From assembly GCA_036365145.1 (NCBI GenBank), contig JAEOAD010000018.1, positions 5,350,001-5,414,000 of the forward strand: 64,000 bases of DNA, given 5' to 3'. Positions 35,768 through 47,934 of this stretch are shown here, piece after piece. Every line of letters starts with the position of its first letter. Positions within the stretch are counted from its first letter, which is position 1. The DNA comes from Orientallactaga sibirica (Eukaryota > Chordata > Mammalia > Rodentia > Dipodidae). The position numbers and the translations under genes were made by a program. Under the pieces are notes generated by a model. It was not told the origin of the DNA. It did not search any database and saw nothing but the letters and a program-made list of their open reading frames with translations.

Positions 35768-37965
35768 GTTTCTCTCTATTGTTCTCAAATAAATAAATAA
35801 ATAAATTTTTAAAGTAAGGAAAAAGGATATGGCAAAAGTATTTCCATGACATTTCTAATCCTAGCCTTTTAGAATACATGCATACAAGCCAGGCATGGTG
35901 GCGCATGCCTTTAATCCCAGCACTCGGGAGGCAGAGATAGGAGGATTGCCGTGAGTTCGAGGCCACCCTGAGAATACAGAGTGAACCCCAGGTCAGCCTG
36001 AACTAGAGTGAGACCCTACCAAAAAAAAAAAAAAAAAAAAAAAAAAAACAGAATACATGCATACACAAAGCCTCATGTTCAATCCTCAGCACAGAAAAAC
36101 TAAACAAAATGAAAGGTCTACAGGTTCCACTTCCTCCTTTAGGGAACCAGCCACCATGTTATAAAGAAACCCAAGAAGGGACTGAGGAGATGGCTCTGCA
36201 GTTAAAGGTGTTTGCTTGCAAAGCCTGCCAGCCTGAATTAAATTCCCTAGCACCCACATAAACCAGAATGCAAAGTAGAGAAGGAAAGTGAAGCATAAAT
36301 CTGTGATCCCAATGCCTACGACAATGGGAGACAGGGCCAGGACAATTCAATGCTTACAGGTCAACTAGTCTAACATTCCTTTGTAGTCTAGTAGTTTGCA
36401 GCAGCAAGAGATACTGTCTGAAAGAAAGTGGAGTACAGACACCTCAAAGTTGTCCTCTGACCTTCATCTGCATGAAATGGCATGTATACACACATACATA
36501 CACACACACACACAATTTTTAAATGTCCTAATAAATTCATCAGATGGCTCATGTTGGGAAACGTCAACCCTGTTGATTATCAAGGCAAGAGCCAGTACCA
36601 ACAAGCCTGCAACAGTCATGAAAAAGGCTGACACCACATGAAGCAGAGTGAAGAAGATAACCCTGGTAAACAATGTCCAATGTACAAAACTATAAGCTGG
36701 GGGCTAGGAAGATGTCTCAGTGGTTAAAGGTGCTTGCAAGCAAAGCCCGCAGGCCCACGTTCAATTCTCAAGTCACTCATGTAAGCTAGATATAAAAAAA
36801 TGACAAAAAAGTCTAATGTTCATTTGCAGTGGCAAGGGGACCTGGTGTGCCCACCTCCTAGGTACAAATAAATAATTTTTTAAAATATATAAGCTTTGAG
36901 CTGGGCATGGTGGTGCACTTGGGAGGCAGAGGTAAGAGCATCACTGTGAGTTCTAGGCCACCCTGAGACTACGTAGTGAATTCAAGGTCAGCCTAGGCTA
37001 GAGCAAGACCCTACCTCAAAAAATATATATAGAGAGAGAGAGAGTTGGAGAGATGGCTTAGTGCTTAAGGCCTGCGAAGCCTAAGAACCCAGGTTCAATT
37101 CTCCAGGTCCCAGGTAAGCCAGATGCACATGGTGGCACATGTGTCTGGAGTTCATTTGCAGTGGCTAGAAGCCCTGGCATGCCCATTCTCACTCTCTCTG
37201 TGTCCCTCTCTGTGTCTCTAATATATAAATAAATAAATAAATAAATAAATAAATATAAATAAATCAGAAAAAAATTTATAACCACATGTATATGTGCCTA
37301 AAGACCCAGATTCGATTCCTCAGTACCCCATAAACCATATGCACAAAGTGGTGCATGTGTCTGGAGTTTGTTTGCAGTAGCTAAAAGCCCTGGTACATCC
37401 ATATTCTCCCTCTACCCCCCCACACACAAAATAAATTAATTAATTTTTCTTTAAAAAAGGCATTGGGGCTGGAGAGATGGCTTAGCAGTTAAGGTGCCTG
37501 CCTACCTGCTAAGCCTAAGAACCCGGTTCCAATTTCCAGGTCCCACATGTAGCCAGATGCAAAGTGATGCAAGGGTGCAATGCCGCACTTGCCCACAAGG
37601 GGGCGCACACATCTGGATTTCGTTCACAGCAGCTGAGAGACTGCTGGCCTGCCCATTCTCTGTCTCCCTTTCCCTCTCTGTCTGTCTAAAAAAATAAATA
37701 AAATAAAATTAAAATTAAAATTAAAATTAAATTAAAATTAAAATTAAAAAAATAAAATAAAATAAAATAAAATAAATAAGGCATTGGTATAGGTAAATAC
37801 AAGAAGAATCAAGCTGGGTGTGGTGGCGCATGCCTTTAATCCCAGCACTCGGGAGGCAGAGGTAGGAGGATTGCCATGAGTTCAAGGCCACCCTGAGACT
37901 ACATAGTTAATTCCAGGTCAGCCTGGGACAGAGTGAGACCCTACCTTGAAAAACCAAAAAGAAGG
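35465..37965. repeat. SINE cluster
   Basis: Truncated B1-like 35,465-35,565; Dip plus 35,574-35,810; B1 plus 35,886-36,050; B4-like plus 36,180-36,500; unassigned 36,520-36,695; Dip plus 36,700-36,885; B1 plus 36,898-37,025; Dip plus 37,047-37,260; Dip plus 37,285-37,445; long-form Dip plus 37,466-37,700 with a perfect CTCF-like core at 37,593-37,606; an AATTAA/ATAAA simple stretch 37,700-37,780; B1 plus 37,811-37,965. Confidence 0.82.
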
Positions 37966-38015
37966 AGGAGGAGGAGGAAGGAGGAGGAGGAGGAAGGAGG
38001 AGGAGGAGGAGAAGA
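37966..38015 (+). repeat. GGA/GAA simple repeat
   Basis: A purine-only (GGA)n-like tail of the preceding B1. From 38,016 to 38,235 I see nothing recognisable. Confidence 0.85.
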
Positions 38016-38237
38016 ATCAGTTGACAAAACAAGTCACCCTTGGTCTACATAGCACAAAGGCAAAATGGAACAGAGGCCTATATTTCCAATGACAAACCTC
38101 CCAGAAATAACTGGTCTTCAGCTATGTGTTTTAGTTTGATAATGGAAAAGGTAAGTTGAAAACATGCCTAAACATTTTAACTGAATTGATTATAGCACTG
38201 TTTTCTTTCATTTTTCTCTACTAAAAAATGTTTCTTG

Positions 38238-38756
38238 AGCCAGACATAGTGGCACACACCTTGAAGCCCAGCTCTTAGGAGGCAGAGGTAGAAGGATCGT
38301 GATGAGCTCAAGGTCAACCTGAGTTTACGTAGTAAATTCCAGGTCAGCCTGAGCTAGTGAGACCTTACCTCAAAAAAATTGAGAAGAAAAAAAAAAGGTT
38401 TCTTGGGGCTGGAGAGATGGCTTAGCAGTAAAGGCACCTACCTGCGAAGCCTAAGGACCCATATTCAACTCTCCAGATCCCACATAAGCCAGATGCATAA
38501 AGGTGAAGCAACGCAAGGTCACACATGCCCACTAGGTGGCACAAGCATCTGGAGTTTGATTTTAGTGGCTGAGGCCCTGGTGCACCAATTTTCTCCCTCC
38601 CTCCCTCCTTCCTTCCATCCTTCCCTCCCACCCCTCTCTCTGTGTCTCTAAAATAAATAAATAATAAAAAATAAATAAATAAAAATGTTTCTTGGGGGCT
38701 GGAGAGATGGCCTAATGGTTAAGACACTTGCTTGCAAAGCTGAAAGACCCAGGTTT
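38238..38756 (+). repeat. B1 and Dip SINEs before duplication B
   Basis: Decayed B1 38,238-38,380, Dip 38,404-38,690, then the head of a Dip (38,695 onward) whose body belongs to the duplicated unit. Confidence 0.85.
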
Positions 38757-38858
38757 GATTCCTCAGTATCCATGTAAGCCAGATGCACAGAGTGGTGCAT
38801 ACATCTGGAGTTCACTTGCAGTGACTAAAGGCCCTGGTGCACCCATTCTCTCCCTCTT

Positions 38859-38892
<34 letters not shown>

Positions 38893-39316
38893 ATAATAAT
38901 CTGCCTCTTTTTCTCAAATAAATTAATTTAAAATGTTGGGGGGGGGCTGGAGAGATGGCTTAGCAGTTAAGGCGCTTGCCTGCAAAGCCAAAGGACCTCA
39001 GTTCAATTCTCCAGGACCCATGTAAGCCAGATGCACAAGGTGGCACATGCACCTGGAGTTCGTTTGCAGTGGCTGGAGGTCCCACCGTGCCCATTCTCCA
39101 CCCGTGTGTGTGTGTGTGTGTGTGTATGTGCAGCGCGCGTGCATGCGCCTCTCTCTCTCTCTCTCTCTCATAAATAAAATTTTAAAAAATGTTTTGGGGG
39201 CTGGAGAGATGGCTCAGCACTTAAGGTGCTTGCCTGCAAAGCCTAACAACCCAGGTTGTTGAATTCCCCAGTATCCACATAAAGCCAGATGCACAAAGTG
39301 GTACATGCAGCTAGCT
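38757..39316. repeat. Tandem duplication B, copy 1 (about 560 bp)
   Basis: Runs from gattcctcagtatccatg to gtacatgcagctagct. It contains the rear of one Dip, a full Dip (38,945-39,185) with a GT/CT simple-sequence tail (cgcgcgtgcatgcgcctctc), and the front of a third. Confidence 0.88.
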
Positions 39317-39327
39317 TGGAGACCAAA

Positions 39328-39876
39328 GATTCCTCAGTATCCATGCCAGATGCAGAGTGGTGCATACATCTGGAGTTCACTTGCAGTGACTAAAGGCCCT
39401 GGTGCACCCATTCTCTCCCTCTTCCCTTCTTCTCTCTCTCTCTCTCTCTCTCTCTAATAATAATCTGCCTCTTTTTCTCAAATAAATTAATTTAAAATGT
39501 TGGGGGGGGGCTGGAGAGATGGCTTAGCAGTTAAGGCGCTTGCCTGCAAAGCCAAAGGACCTCAGTTCAATTCTCCAGGACCCATGTAAGCCAGATGCAC
39601 AAGGTGGCACATGCACCTGGAGTTCGTTTGCAGTGGCTGGAGGTCCCACCGTGCCCATTCTCCACCCGTGTGTGTGTGTGTGTGTGTATGTGCAGCGCGC
39701 GTGCATGCGCCTCTCTCTCTCTCTCTCTCATAAATAAAATTTTAAAAAATGTTTTGGGGGCTGGAGAGATGGCTCAGCACTTAAGGTGCTTGCCTGCAAA
39801 GCCTAACAACCCAGGTTGTTGAATTCCCCAGTATCCACATAAAGCCAGATGCACAAAGTGGTACATGCAGCTAGCT
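39328..39876. repeat. Tandem duplication B, copy 2 (about 549 bp)
   Basis: The same order of pieces as copy 1, separated from it by 11 bases. It lacks five bases (gtaag region of ccatgtaagcc) and differs in CT-run length. The full inner Dip with its gcgcgcgtgcatgcgc motif is identical by eye. Confidence 0.88.
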
Positions 39877-40525
39877 GACTGGACTGGAGAGGTTAAGGTG
39901 CTTGCCTGCGAAGCTTAAGGACCCAGGTTTGATTCCCCAAAACCCATGTAAGCTAGATGCATGTGGTGGCGCATGTGTCTGGAGTTCATTTGCAGTGGCT
40001 AGAGACCCTGGTGCTCCTATTCTCTCACCCTCTCTCTCTCAAATAAATAAAAATAAAATATTTTTTAAAAAGAAAAGAAAAAGAAAATCAAAGGAGTTGT
40101 ATGAGCTAAATTAAAAAAAAACAAGTTTCATTTATTTCAGAATTCAGAACTCAACAGAAATGAACCTAATAAACTGTTAGCATGATATAACATAAATAAA
40201 GTATATAATTTATTTCAGATACAAAATAGAAGGGAAAATCAGGTGTAGTGGCAAAGGGTTGTACTACCAGCACATAAGAGGTGGAGGTAAGAGGATCCGG
40301 AGTTCAAGGTCCTAGCATGAACTACATGAGACCTTGTCTCTCCCAATCTCAAAAAGAGAAAAAATTGCCGGCCGTGGTGGCACACGCCTTTAATCCTAAC
40401 ACTTGGGAGGCAGAGGTAGGAGGACCACCATGAGTTCAAGGCCACCCTGAGACTACATAGTGAATTCCAGGTCAGCCTGAGCTAGAGTGAGACCCTACCT
40501 CGAAAAACCAGAAAAAAAAGAGAGA
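39877..40525 (+). repeat. Dip and B1 SINEs
   Basis: Dip 39,877-40,070, decayed B1-like 40,220-40,365, B1 40,368-40,520. The gap 40,085-40,215 is AT-rich and unassigned. Confidence 0.82.
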
Positions 40526-41040
40526 GAAAGAAATTAGTTTCCCCACATGCACCTTTCTCAGCAGTCTAATTCTGTGAGCTTTCACTTTGGATGCTGCTTC
40601 TGCTGTTTTTCTCTCCCACTTGAGGAAGAGTAAGTTGCCTGAAGTTAGACAGGCTTCTTCAAGCTCCCATGCCAGTTCATGCCTCCATCTAAAGCTTTGT
40701 GTGCATGAATTTGAACACAGGAAGAATAGGAGACAGGCAGAGAAGGAATGGCACAGTGCCACACTGCCCAGACACCAGACAGTGCTCGGCATTCAAAGAA
40801 AGGCCTGAGCATTTTGTGTGGCTACATTCCTCCTTGCCACTATGTAGTGCTAAGTTTGCTCTGTGATATGGATAGAGGTAGTTGTCATGTGGTTTTTTTC
40901 ATCTCACATTTATTGTATACCTGCACATGCAGCCCAGTTCTGAGGACACAAGTACAAACTCAAAACAAATGCCCTACCTTTGTAGAGTTTCCACTTAAAG
41001 TGAAGGGGACAACAAATGAGGAAATCACTACATCAGAAAT
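40526..41040. other. Single-copy-looking intron with L2-like end
   Basis: 40,526-40,900 matches nothing I know. 40,905-41,025 (tttattgtatacctgcacat ... cagttctgaggacacaagta ... tttccacttaaagtgaa) resembles an L2 3' region on plus. A 106-codon open frame on minus has no recognisable family. Confidence 0.45.
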
Positions 41041-41044
41041 AATC

Positions 41045-41521
41045 ATGTTTGATTCCCCAACACTCATGTAATGCCAGATGTACAAAGAGGCACATGTGCT
41101 GGATGTGGTGGAGTACGCCTTTAATCCCAGCACTCGGGAGGCAGAGGTAGGAGGATTGCCATGAGTTCGAGGCCACCCTGAGACTACATAGTGAATTCCA
41201 GGTCAGTATGAGCTAGAGTGAAACCCTACCTCAAAAAAACAAAAACAAACAAAGAGGGCTGGAAAAGATGGCTTAGCGGTTAAGGCGTTTGCCTGCAAAG
41301 CCAAAGGACCTCAGTTCAATTCCCCAGGACCCATGTAAGTCAGATGCACAAGAAGGTACATGCATCTGTAGTTCATTCTCTGACACACCCATTCTCTCTC
41401 ACTCTCTACCTCTTTCCCTCATTCTCTCAAATAAATAAATAAAATATTTTTTTTAAAAAGAGGCACATGCATTTGGAGTTCATTTGCAGTGGCAGGAGGC
41501 CCTGGCACACCCAATCCCGAT

Positions 41522-41580
<59 letters not shown>

Positions 41581-41610
41581 GTCTTCTGTCAGCTTGCAAA
41601 TAAATTAAAT
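41045..41610 (+). repeat. Dip SINE interrupted by a B1-Dip pair with a 13-bp target duplication
   Basis: The outer Dip is present as 41,045-41,096 and 41,457-41,610. The insert, 41,097-41,456, is a B1 (to about 41,250) followed directly by a Dip. aaagaggcacatg occurs at both edges (41,084-41,096 and 41,457-41,469). The tail includes a CT run of about 50 bases (41,525-41,575). Confidence 0.85.
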
Positions 41611-41644
41611 AAATATTTTAAAAATAAAAATAAAACTTTCTTAG

Positions 41645-42015
41645 CAAGGCCAGGGAGATTGCTCAGTGGTTAAAGGCACTTCTTTGCAAAGCCTGTTGGC
41701 CCAGGATCAATTCTCCAGTATCAACATAAAGCCAGATGTTCAAAATGGCACATGAGTCTGGCATTTGTTCATTTGCAGTAGCAAGAGGCTCTGGCACACC
41801 CATGCTCTAGCTAACTAGCTTTCACATTCTCTCTCCTTTCCCTTTGCAAGTAAATAAATAAAAGTTTTTGTTGTTGTTGTTTGATTTTTTTTTTTTTTTG
41901 AGTAGGGTTTCACTCTATCCCAGGATGACCAGTGTGGCCTTGAACTCATGGCAATTCTTCTACCTCTACCTCCTAAGTGCTGGGATTAAAGGCATGCACC
42001 ACCATGCCCAGCTAA
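41645..42015. repeat. Dip plus and B1 minus
   Basis: Dip plus 41,645-41,870, then a B1 on minus 41,895-42,015 missing about 15 central bases. Confidence 0.85.
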
Positions 42016-42073
42016 AGAAAAAACTTTTTAAGTTACTTTTTTAAAAGTTTTAAAGTGAGACTGTCTCCCCCCC

Positions 42074-42459
42074 TGTGGTAGTTTGAATATATGTCCCCCA
42101 ATATATTTAGTGGTTTATTACTTATAGTTTGCATCTGCAATCACCTTGCTAGAGGCAAGGTCACTGGGGGCCGGTCTTAAGGTGTGGTGATGGTTTGAGA
42201 TTCCATTGTAAAGATATGCAAATGTGCCTAGCAGGAGTTCCTGAAGTGTGCTGGGCTTTTGGCAGTAGTTTTTGCTCTGTGTGCTGTGTGCCTGGTTGGC
42301 TTTTGCTCTCTCTGCTCGGCCCTGTGAAGAGCAGGCTGCTTCTCCTGCCTTTATGGAACTTCCCCTGGATCTGTAAGCTTCAATAAATAAATATCCCTTC
42401 CTCCATAACTGTGCTTGGTCTGGAAGTTCATCTCAGCGAACCTGAAGCTGTCTGCAACA
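42074..42459 (+). mobile_element. Solo-LTR-like element (MaLR/ORR1-like), 386 bp
   Basis: It begins tgtggtagtttgaatatatg and ends ctgtctgcaaca, so it has TG...CA termini, with an AATAAA signal near 42,383 and C-runs on both sides that could hide a target duplication. The opening resembles rodent ORR1/MaLR LTRs. No internal retroviral genes are present. Family identity is not secure. Confidence 0.55.
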
Positions 42460-42696
42460 CCCCCCAAAAAAATGAATGAATAAACAAGAGAACTATCAGG
42501 CAGAAATACAAAACACATTATGTTGGAATTTTCCCTGAGAAGTAGAGTAATAAGTTCACAAAACACAGAATTAGAGGTTAGACCCTGTAGGAAACCTATC
42601 TCCATCACACAAAACCTGGTTAACTTTGGTTGATTTGCTTAACTAAAATCTTTGAGATTTAATTTCCTAATGTGAAAACTCACTTGTATGAGGGTT

Positions 42697-44310
42697 TGGG
42701 GATAAGGAGATGGTTCAGTGGTTAAAGGCACTTGCTTGCAAAGCCTGATGGCCTGGGTTCAGTTCTCCAGTATCCATGTAAAGCCCAGATGCACAACATG
42801 GCCAATATATCTGAATTTCCTTTACAGCAACACTGAGCCCTGGTGCACCCTTTCTCATTCTCATTCTCCTCCCCATTTGCAAAAAGTAATTTAAAAAAAT
42901 TAGCTGGGGCCAGGCATGGTGGCGCATGCCTTTAATCCCAGCACTCAGGAGGTAGAGGTAGGAGGATTGCTGAGAGTTCGAGGCCACCCTGAGACTACAA
43001 AGTTAATTCCAGGTCAGCCTGAGCTAAAGTGAGACCCTACCTCGAAAAAAAAAAAAAATTAGCTGGGGGCTGGAGAGATGGCTTAGCGGTTAAGGTGCCT
43101 GCCTGCTAAGCCTAAGAACACCAGTTCCAATCTCCAGGTCCCATGTTTAGCCAGATGCAAAGTGATGCAAGGGCACAATGCCACACTTGCCCACAAGGGG
43201 GCGCAGGCATCTGGAGTTCGTTCACAGCAGCTGAGAGGCTACTGGCACGCTCACTCTCTATCTGTCTCACTCTCCCTCCCTCTCTACCTTTCTCTATGTC
43301 TCTCTTCAAAAAAAAAAAAATTAGCTGGGTGTGGTGGCACACACCTTTAATCCCAGCATTCAGGAGGTATAGGTAGAAGGATCACTGTGAGTTCAAGGCC
43401 ACCCTGAGACTACAGAGTGAATTCCAGGTCAGCCTGGGCTAGAGCAAGACCCTACATCGAAAAACCAAAAATAAAAATAAAAAATAAAAAATTTTAAGAA
43501 AATTATTTGGGGCTGGAGAGATGGTTCAGTGGTTAAAGCACTTGCCTGCAAAACCTAATGACATGGGTTTTGATTCTCCAGCCCCCACATAAAGAGAGAT
43601 GTACAAAGTAGCACATGAATCTCTCTCTCTGCCTTTTTCTCTCTTTGTTGGTCTCAAATAAATAAATAAATAAATAAAAATAAACCAAAAATTAATAACA
43701 TTTTAAATTTATTTTTTAGAGAGAGAGAAAATGGGTACATCAGGGCCTCCTGCCACTGCAAACAAACTCCAGGTGCATGCACCACTTTGTGCATCTGGCT
43801 TATGTGGGTACTAGGGAATTGAGCCTCAAACCAGGGCCCTTAGGCTGCACAGGCAAGCACTTAACCACTAAGCCATTTCTCCAGCCCAATAAAAAAATAT
43901 GTTTTAAAATGTTTATTTAATTTATTTATTTATTTGAGAGAGAGAAAAAGAATGGGCGCAACAGGGCCTCCAGCCACTGCAAATGAACTCCAGATTCATA
44001 TGCACCCTTGAGCATCTGGCTTAGGTGGGTCCTGTAGAATCGAACCAGGATCCTTTGGCTTTGTAGGCAAATGCCTTAACCCCTAAGCCATCTCTCCAGC
44101 CCAATAAAAATATTTTTAATAAATGATTTGGTGGGGCTGAAGAGATGGCTTAGGGGTTAAGGCGTCTGCCTGTTAGTCCTAAGGTTCGATTCCCCAGGAT
44201 CCACATAAGCCAGCTGCAGAAGGTAGCACGAGTCTGGAGTTCGTTGGCAGTGGCTAGAGGCCCCGGCACACCCATTCTCTCTCTGTCTCTCTCTCAAATA
44301 AATAAATAAA
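42697..44310. repeat. SINE cluster
   Basis: Dip plus 42,697-42,890; B1 plus 42,909-43,050; long-form Dip plus 43,066-43,310 with a perfect CTCF-like core at 43,191-43,204; B1 plus 43,322-43,465; Dip plus (missing its middle) 43,509-43,670; Dip minus 43,700-43,888; Dip minus 43,912-44,102; Dip plus 44,133-44,310. 42,470-42,690 is unassigned. Confidence 0.85.
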
Positions 44311-44329
44311 ATATTTTTTAAAAGTATTT

Positions 44330-45195
44330 GGTGTTCAAAGCTTTATAGAGCAAAGCTCTGTACAAGACACTGATTTCTAAAAAAAAAAAAAATTTTTTCA
44401 GGGAGGGAAGGTTTTCAAGGTAGGATCTGTAGTCCAGGTTAACCACTAGTATGTGCAGGGCCCCATGCACTTGCCTGCATCAGGTTGTACTCACCAGTGG
44501 TGGTCATAGCAAAATATCATGTGTCCCACTCCATTGCTCCATTGCTCTTCCACCAGTTTTTTTTTGTTGTTGTTGTTGTTGTTTTGTTTTTGTTTTGTTT
44601 TGTTTTGTTTTTGAGATAGGGAGGTCTTGTTCTAGCCCAGGCTGACCTACAATTCACTATGTAGTCTCAGGCTGGTCTTGGACTCATAGCCATTATCCTA
44701 CCTCTTCCTCCCAAGTGCTGGGATTAAAGGTGTGTACCAACAGGCCCAAATTTTTTTAAAGATATTTTTTATTTTATTTATTTGAGAGAAAGGGGTAGAG
44801 AGAGAATGGGTGCACCAAGTCCTCTAGCCACTGCAAACGAACTCCAGATGCATGTGCCCCCTTGTGCATCTGGCTTTACATGGGTACTGGGAAATCAAAC
44901 TCTGGTCCTTAGGCCTTGCAGGCAAGCACTTTAACTGCTGAGCCATCTCTCCAGCCCCCATCAGTTATCTTTTGGGCTGATCTCATAATGATCCCATAGC
45001 ATGCCATTTTTCAGACAGCTCTGACAATTCTCAGGTCTCTATTTTGCTATGGGACTGGGAATATAGACACACATGACCACACTCCATTTATATGGATCCT
45101 AGGGATCAAACTTGAATAGTCTCTCAGGTTTCTTCCGGCCCTCATGTTTGCATAAGAAGTGCCCTTAACTATTGAGTCATCTCTGCAGCCCCTAA
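44330..45195. repeat. B1, Dip and ID/B4-like remnant
   Basis: Unassigned 44,330-44,560; TTG/TTTTG simple run 44,564-44,610; B1 minus 44,612-44,745; Dip minus 44,755-44,958; decayed ID/B4-like minus 45,040-45,195, ending attgagtcatctctgcagcc. Confidence 0.75.
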
Positions 45196-45249
45196 TATGT
45201 TTTAATTAAAAAACCTGAAACTACACAATTATTATGAAATAAAAATCCT

Positions 45250-45441
45250 GGACTGGAGAGATGGCTTAGTGGTTAAGGCATTTGCCTGCAAAGCCAAAGG
45301 ATCCCGGTTGGATTCTCCAGGACCCACGTACGCCAGATGCACAAGGGGGCACATGCATCTGGAGTTCATTTGCAGTGGCTGGAGGCCCCTGAGTGCCATC
45401 ATCTCCCTCCCTCCCTTCCCCCGTCTCTTTGTCTCTCATAA

Positions 45442-45476
<35 letters not shown>

Positions 45477-46110
45477 ATAGGGCTGGAGAGATGTCTTAGT
45501 GGTTAAGGCATATGCCTGTGAAGCCTAAGGATCCCAGTTCAATTCTCCAGGTCCCACATAAGTCAGATGCACATGGTGGTGCATGCATATGGAGTTCATT
45601 TGCAGTGACTAGAGGACCTGGTGCGCCCATTCTCTCCCTCTCTCTCTAACAAATAAATTAATTAATTAAATAAAATATTTTTTAAAAAAAGTTTAGACGG
45701 ATGTGGTGGCGCACGCCTTTAATCCCAGCACTCGGGAGGCAGAGGTAGGAGGATTGCGGTGGGTTCAAGGCCACCGTGAGACTACAGAGTGAATTCCAGG
45801 TCAGCCTGTACTAGAGTGAGACCCTGCCTCAAAAAACCAAAAAAAAAAAAAAGAAGAAGAAGAAAAACAATCCTTAGGAGCTGGAGAGATGGCTCAGTGG
45901 TTAAGCGTTTGCCTGTGAAGCCTAAGGACCCCAGTTCAAGGCTCGATTCCCCAGGACTCACATAAGCCAGGTGCACAAGGTGGCACATGCATCTGGAGTT
46001 TGTTTGCAGTGGCTGAAGGCCCTGGCGTGCCCATTCTATCTATCTGCCTCTTTCTCTCTCTCTCTCTTTATCTGTCCCTCTCAAATAAATAAATAAATAA
46101 ATGAATAAAA
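45250..46110 (+). repeat. Dip-Dip-B1-Dip run
   Basis: Dip 45,250-45,478 with an (AAAT)n tail of about 40 bases, Dip 45,480-45,690, B1 45,692-45,850, Dip 45,878-46,100; all in one orientation. Confidence 0.88.
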
Positions 46111-46804
46111 ACAAGACTTTTTAAAATAAAAATCCAAAAGCTGCCTCAACACCCAGGTACTGGTAAGGAAGCCTGGGCAGCGGGCTGAGGACCTGGCACT
46201 CAAAAGGCACAACAAACTTAGGCACAAAATAAGAACATCTAGAGCCTTGCAGTTCTGTATCATCTGTGGAAGCAGGAAAGGCTTCCCAGAAGCAGGAGCT
46301 GAACCATCAGGAAACAACCACAGCTTAAGCAGCAGCAAATCAAGCTTATGGAAGAGCAACTAGCATGACAGAAAGATCTTGGGGCAACCACAAGGGACTG
46401 GCCAAAGACACCAGAAAGGCAGGCAGGGACTACATAGCATGCTCTAGACCTAGAGGGTATGTCCCAAAACAAGTGAGATCAGAGCCTGTTTTTGGAAAGA
46501 ACAGAGGTAAGTCAGAAATTAAGTTCTCCTCCCCTCTCACTGGTTCATATGGAGATTTATACAAATGAGGCCACTATTACTCAATTTCAAACTATAAATA
46601 CTATAATCTCTGACCACCTCTCCTCTACCCCTCCATGCTATGCCCCAGCCTGTCAAAACCACATTAGCTGCTACTTTTGCACCTGTCCTTCCCACACCCT
46701 ACCTCCTTGCCTTGGTAAGCCACAGCTCTATATTCTGGTACTGGTCCAAAGTCCTCCTTGCTGACCTCTGTCACTAGCATTTGGATCTCTCCCTTTTCTT
46801 ACAT
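46111..46804. other. Single-copy-looking intron sequence
   Basis: About 690 bases without a recognised SINE in the middle of the intron. A plus-strand reading with aagcagcagcaaatcaagct gives QQQIKLMEEQLA, which could be coiled coil, but stops lie nearby and I cannot name a parent gene. A decayed retrocopy or a leader exon is possible. Confidence 0.35.
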
Positions 46805-47142
46805 TTTTTAAAAAATATTTATTTTTATTTGCAAGCAGAGAGACAGCAAACTCCAGATGCATGAGCCACATTATGCATCTGGCTTCACATGGGTACTGAG
46901 AATCAAACCTGGATCATTAGGTTTTGCAGGAAAGCACCTTAACCCCTGAGCCATCTCTCCAGCACCCCCCCCCCACACTTTTTTCTGGTTTTCTGAGGTA
47001 GGGTCTCACTCTAGCTCAGGCTGACCTGGAATTCAACTATGTAGTCTCAGGGTGGCTTCCTACTCTAGATGATCCTCCTACCTCTACCTCCGCCTCCTGA
47101 ATGCTGGGATTAAAGGTATGCGCCACCATGCCCAGCTCGTTT
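46805..47142 (-). repeat. Dip and B1 on minus
   Basis: Dip 46,805-46,970 (short of its middle) and B1 46,994-47,142. Confidence 0.85.
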
Positions 47143-47293
47143 TCTTATTTTAAGTGTGTGCATATGCATGTGTGCATGTTCAAATATGTGTAAGGGTGCA
47201 CATATGCGTGCATGTGGAATCCAAACAACAAGCCTGAGTGTCATTCTTTGAGAACATAATCCACCTTCCCCCCCAATTTATCTTCTCCACACC

Positions 47294-47330
<37 letters not shown>

Positions 47331-47934
47331 CATTTGCATGTATTAGGGCACACACAAGCCACAGCATGAATGTAGAGGTCAGAGGACAACTTCAGGCATC
47401 AGTCTTCACCTTCCACCTTGTTTGGGGCAGGGTCTCTAGTTCACTGCTATGTACACCAGGCTAACTGGCCTATGAGCTTCTAACATTCTCCTGTGTCTGT
47501 CTCCTAGCTCACCATAGGAGGGCTGGGATTACAGATGCTCACTAATGTTTCTGGCTTTTATATTAGTTCTGGGGATCCAAACTCAGGTTGTCAGGCTTGC
47601 ACAGTAAGCACTTTTTCCCACTGTGCCATCTCCTCAGTGCATTCACCTTTTTTTGAGACATAGTCTCTCACTAGCCTAAAACCTATAAAAGAAGACTAGA
47701 CTGACTAGCCAGTGAGCCTCAGGGATCCTGCTGTCTCTACCTCCCCAGTACTGGGATTGCAAGAGTGTCCCACCACCCCCACAGTGTTACTTGGATACTA
47801 CTAATTAAACTCAGGCCATACTTTATTGACTGAACTATCTCCCTAGTCCTGTCTCTCCTCTTTCTAGCTTCACACACAAAGGCAACTTATGCTCTTACCA
47901 CCCCCTTCATTCACACTACTTTTTTTTTGTTTTT
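47143..47934 (-). repeat. B4-like SINE region with GT microsatellite
   Basis: CA/GT-rich stretch, a (GT)n at 47,296-47,329, then gaggtcagaggacaacttca ... cactgtgccatctcctcagt (to about 47,640), the antisense plan of a rodent B4/ID composite. A second decayed B1-like piece is at 47,650-47,850. Confidence 0.55.
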
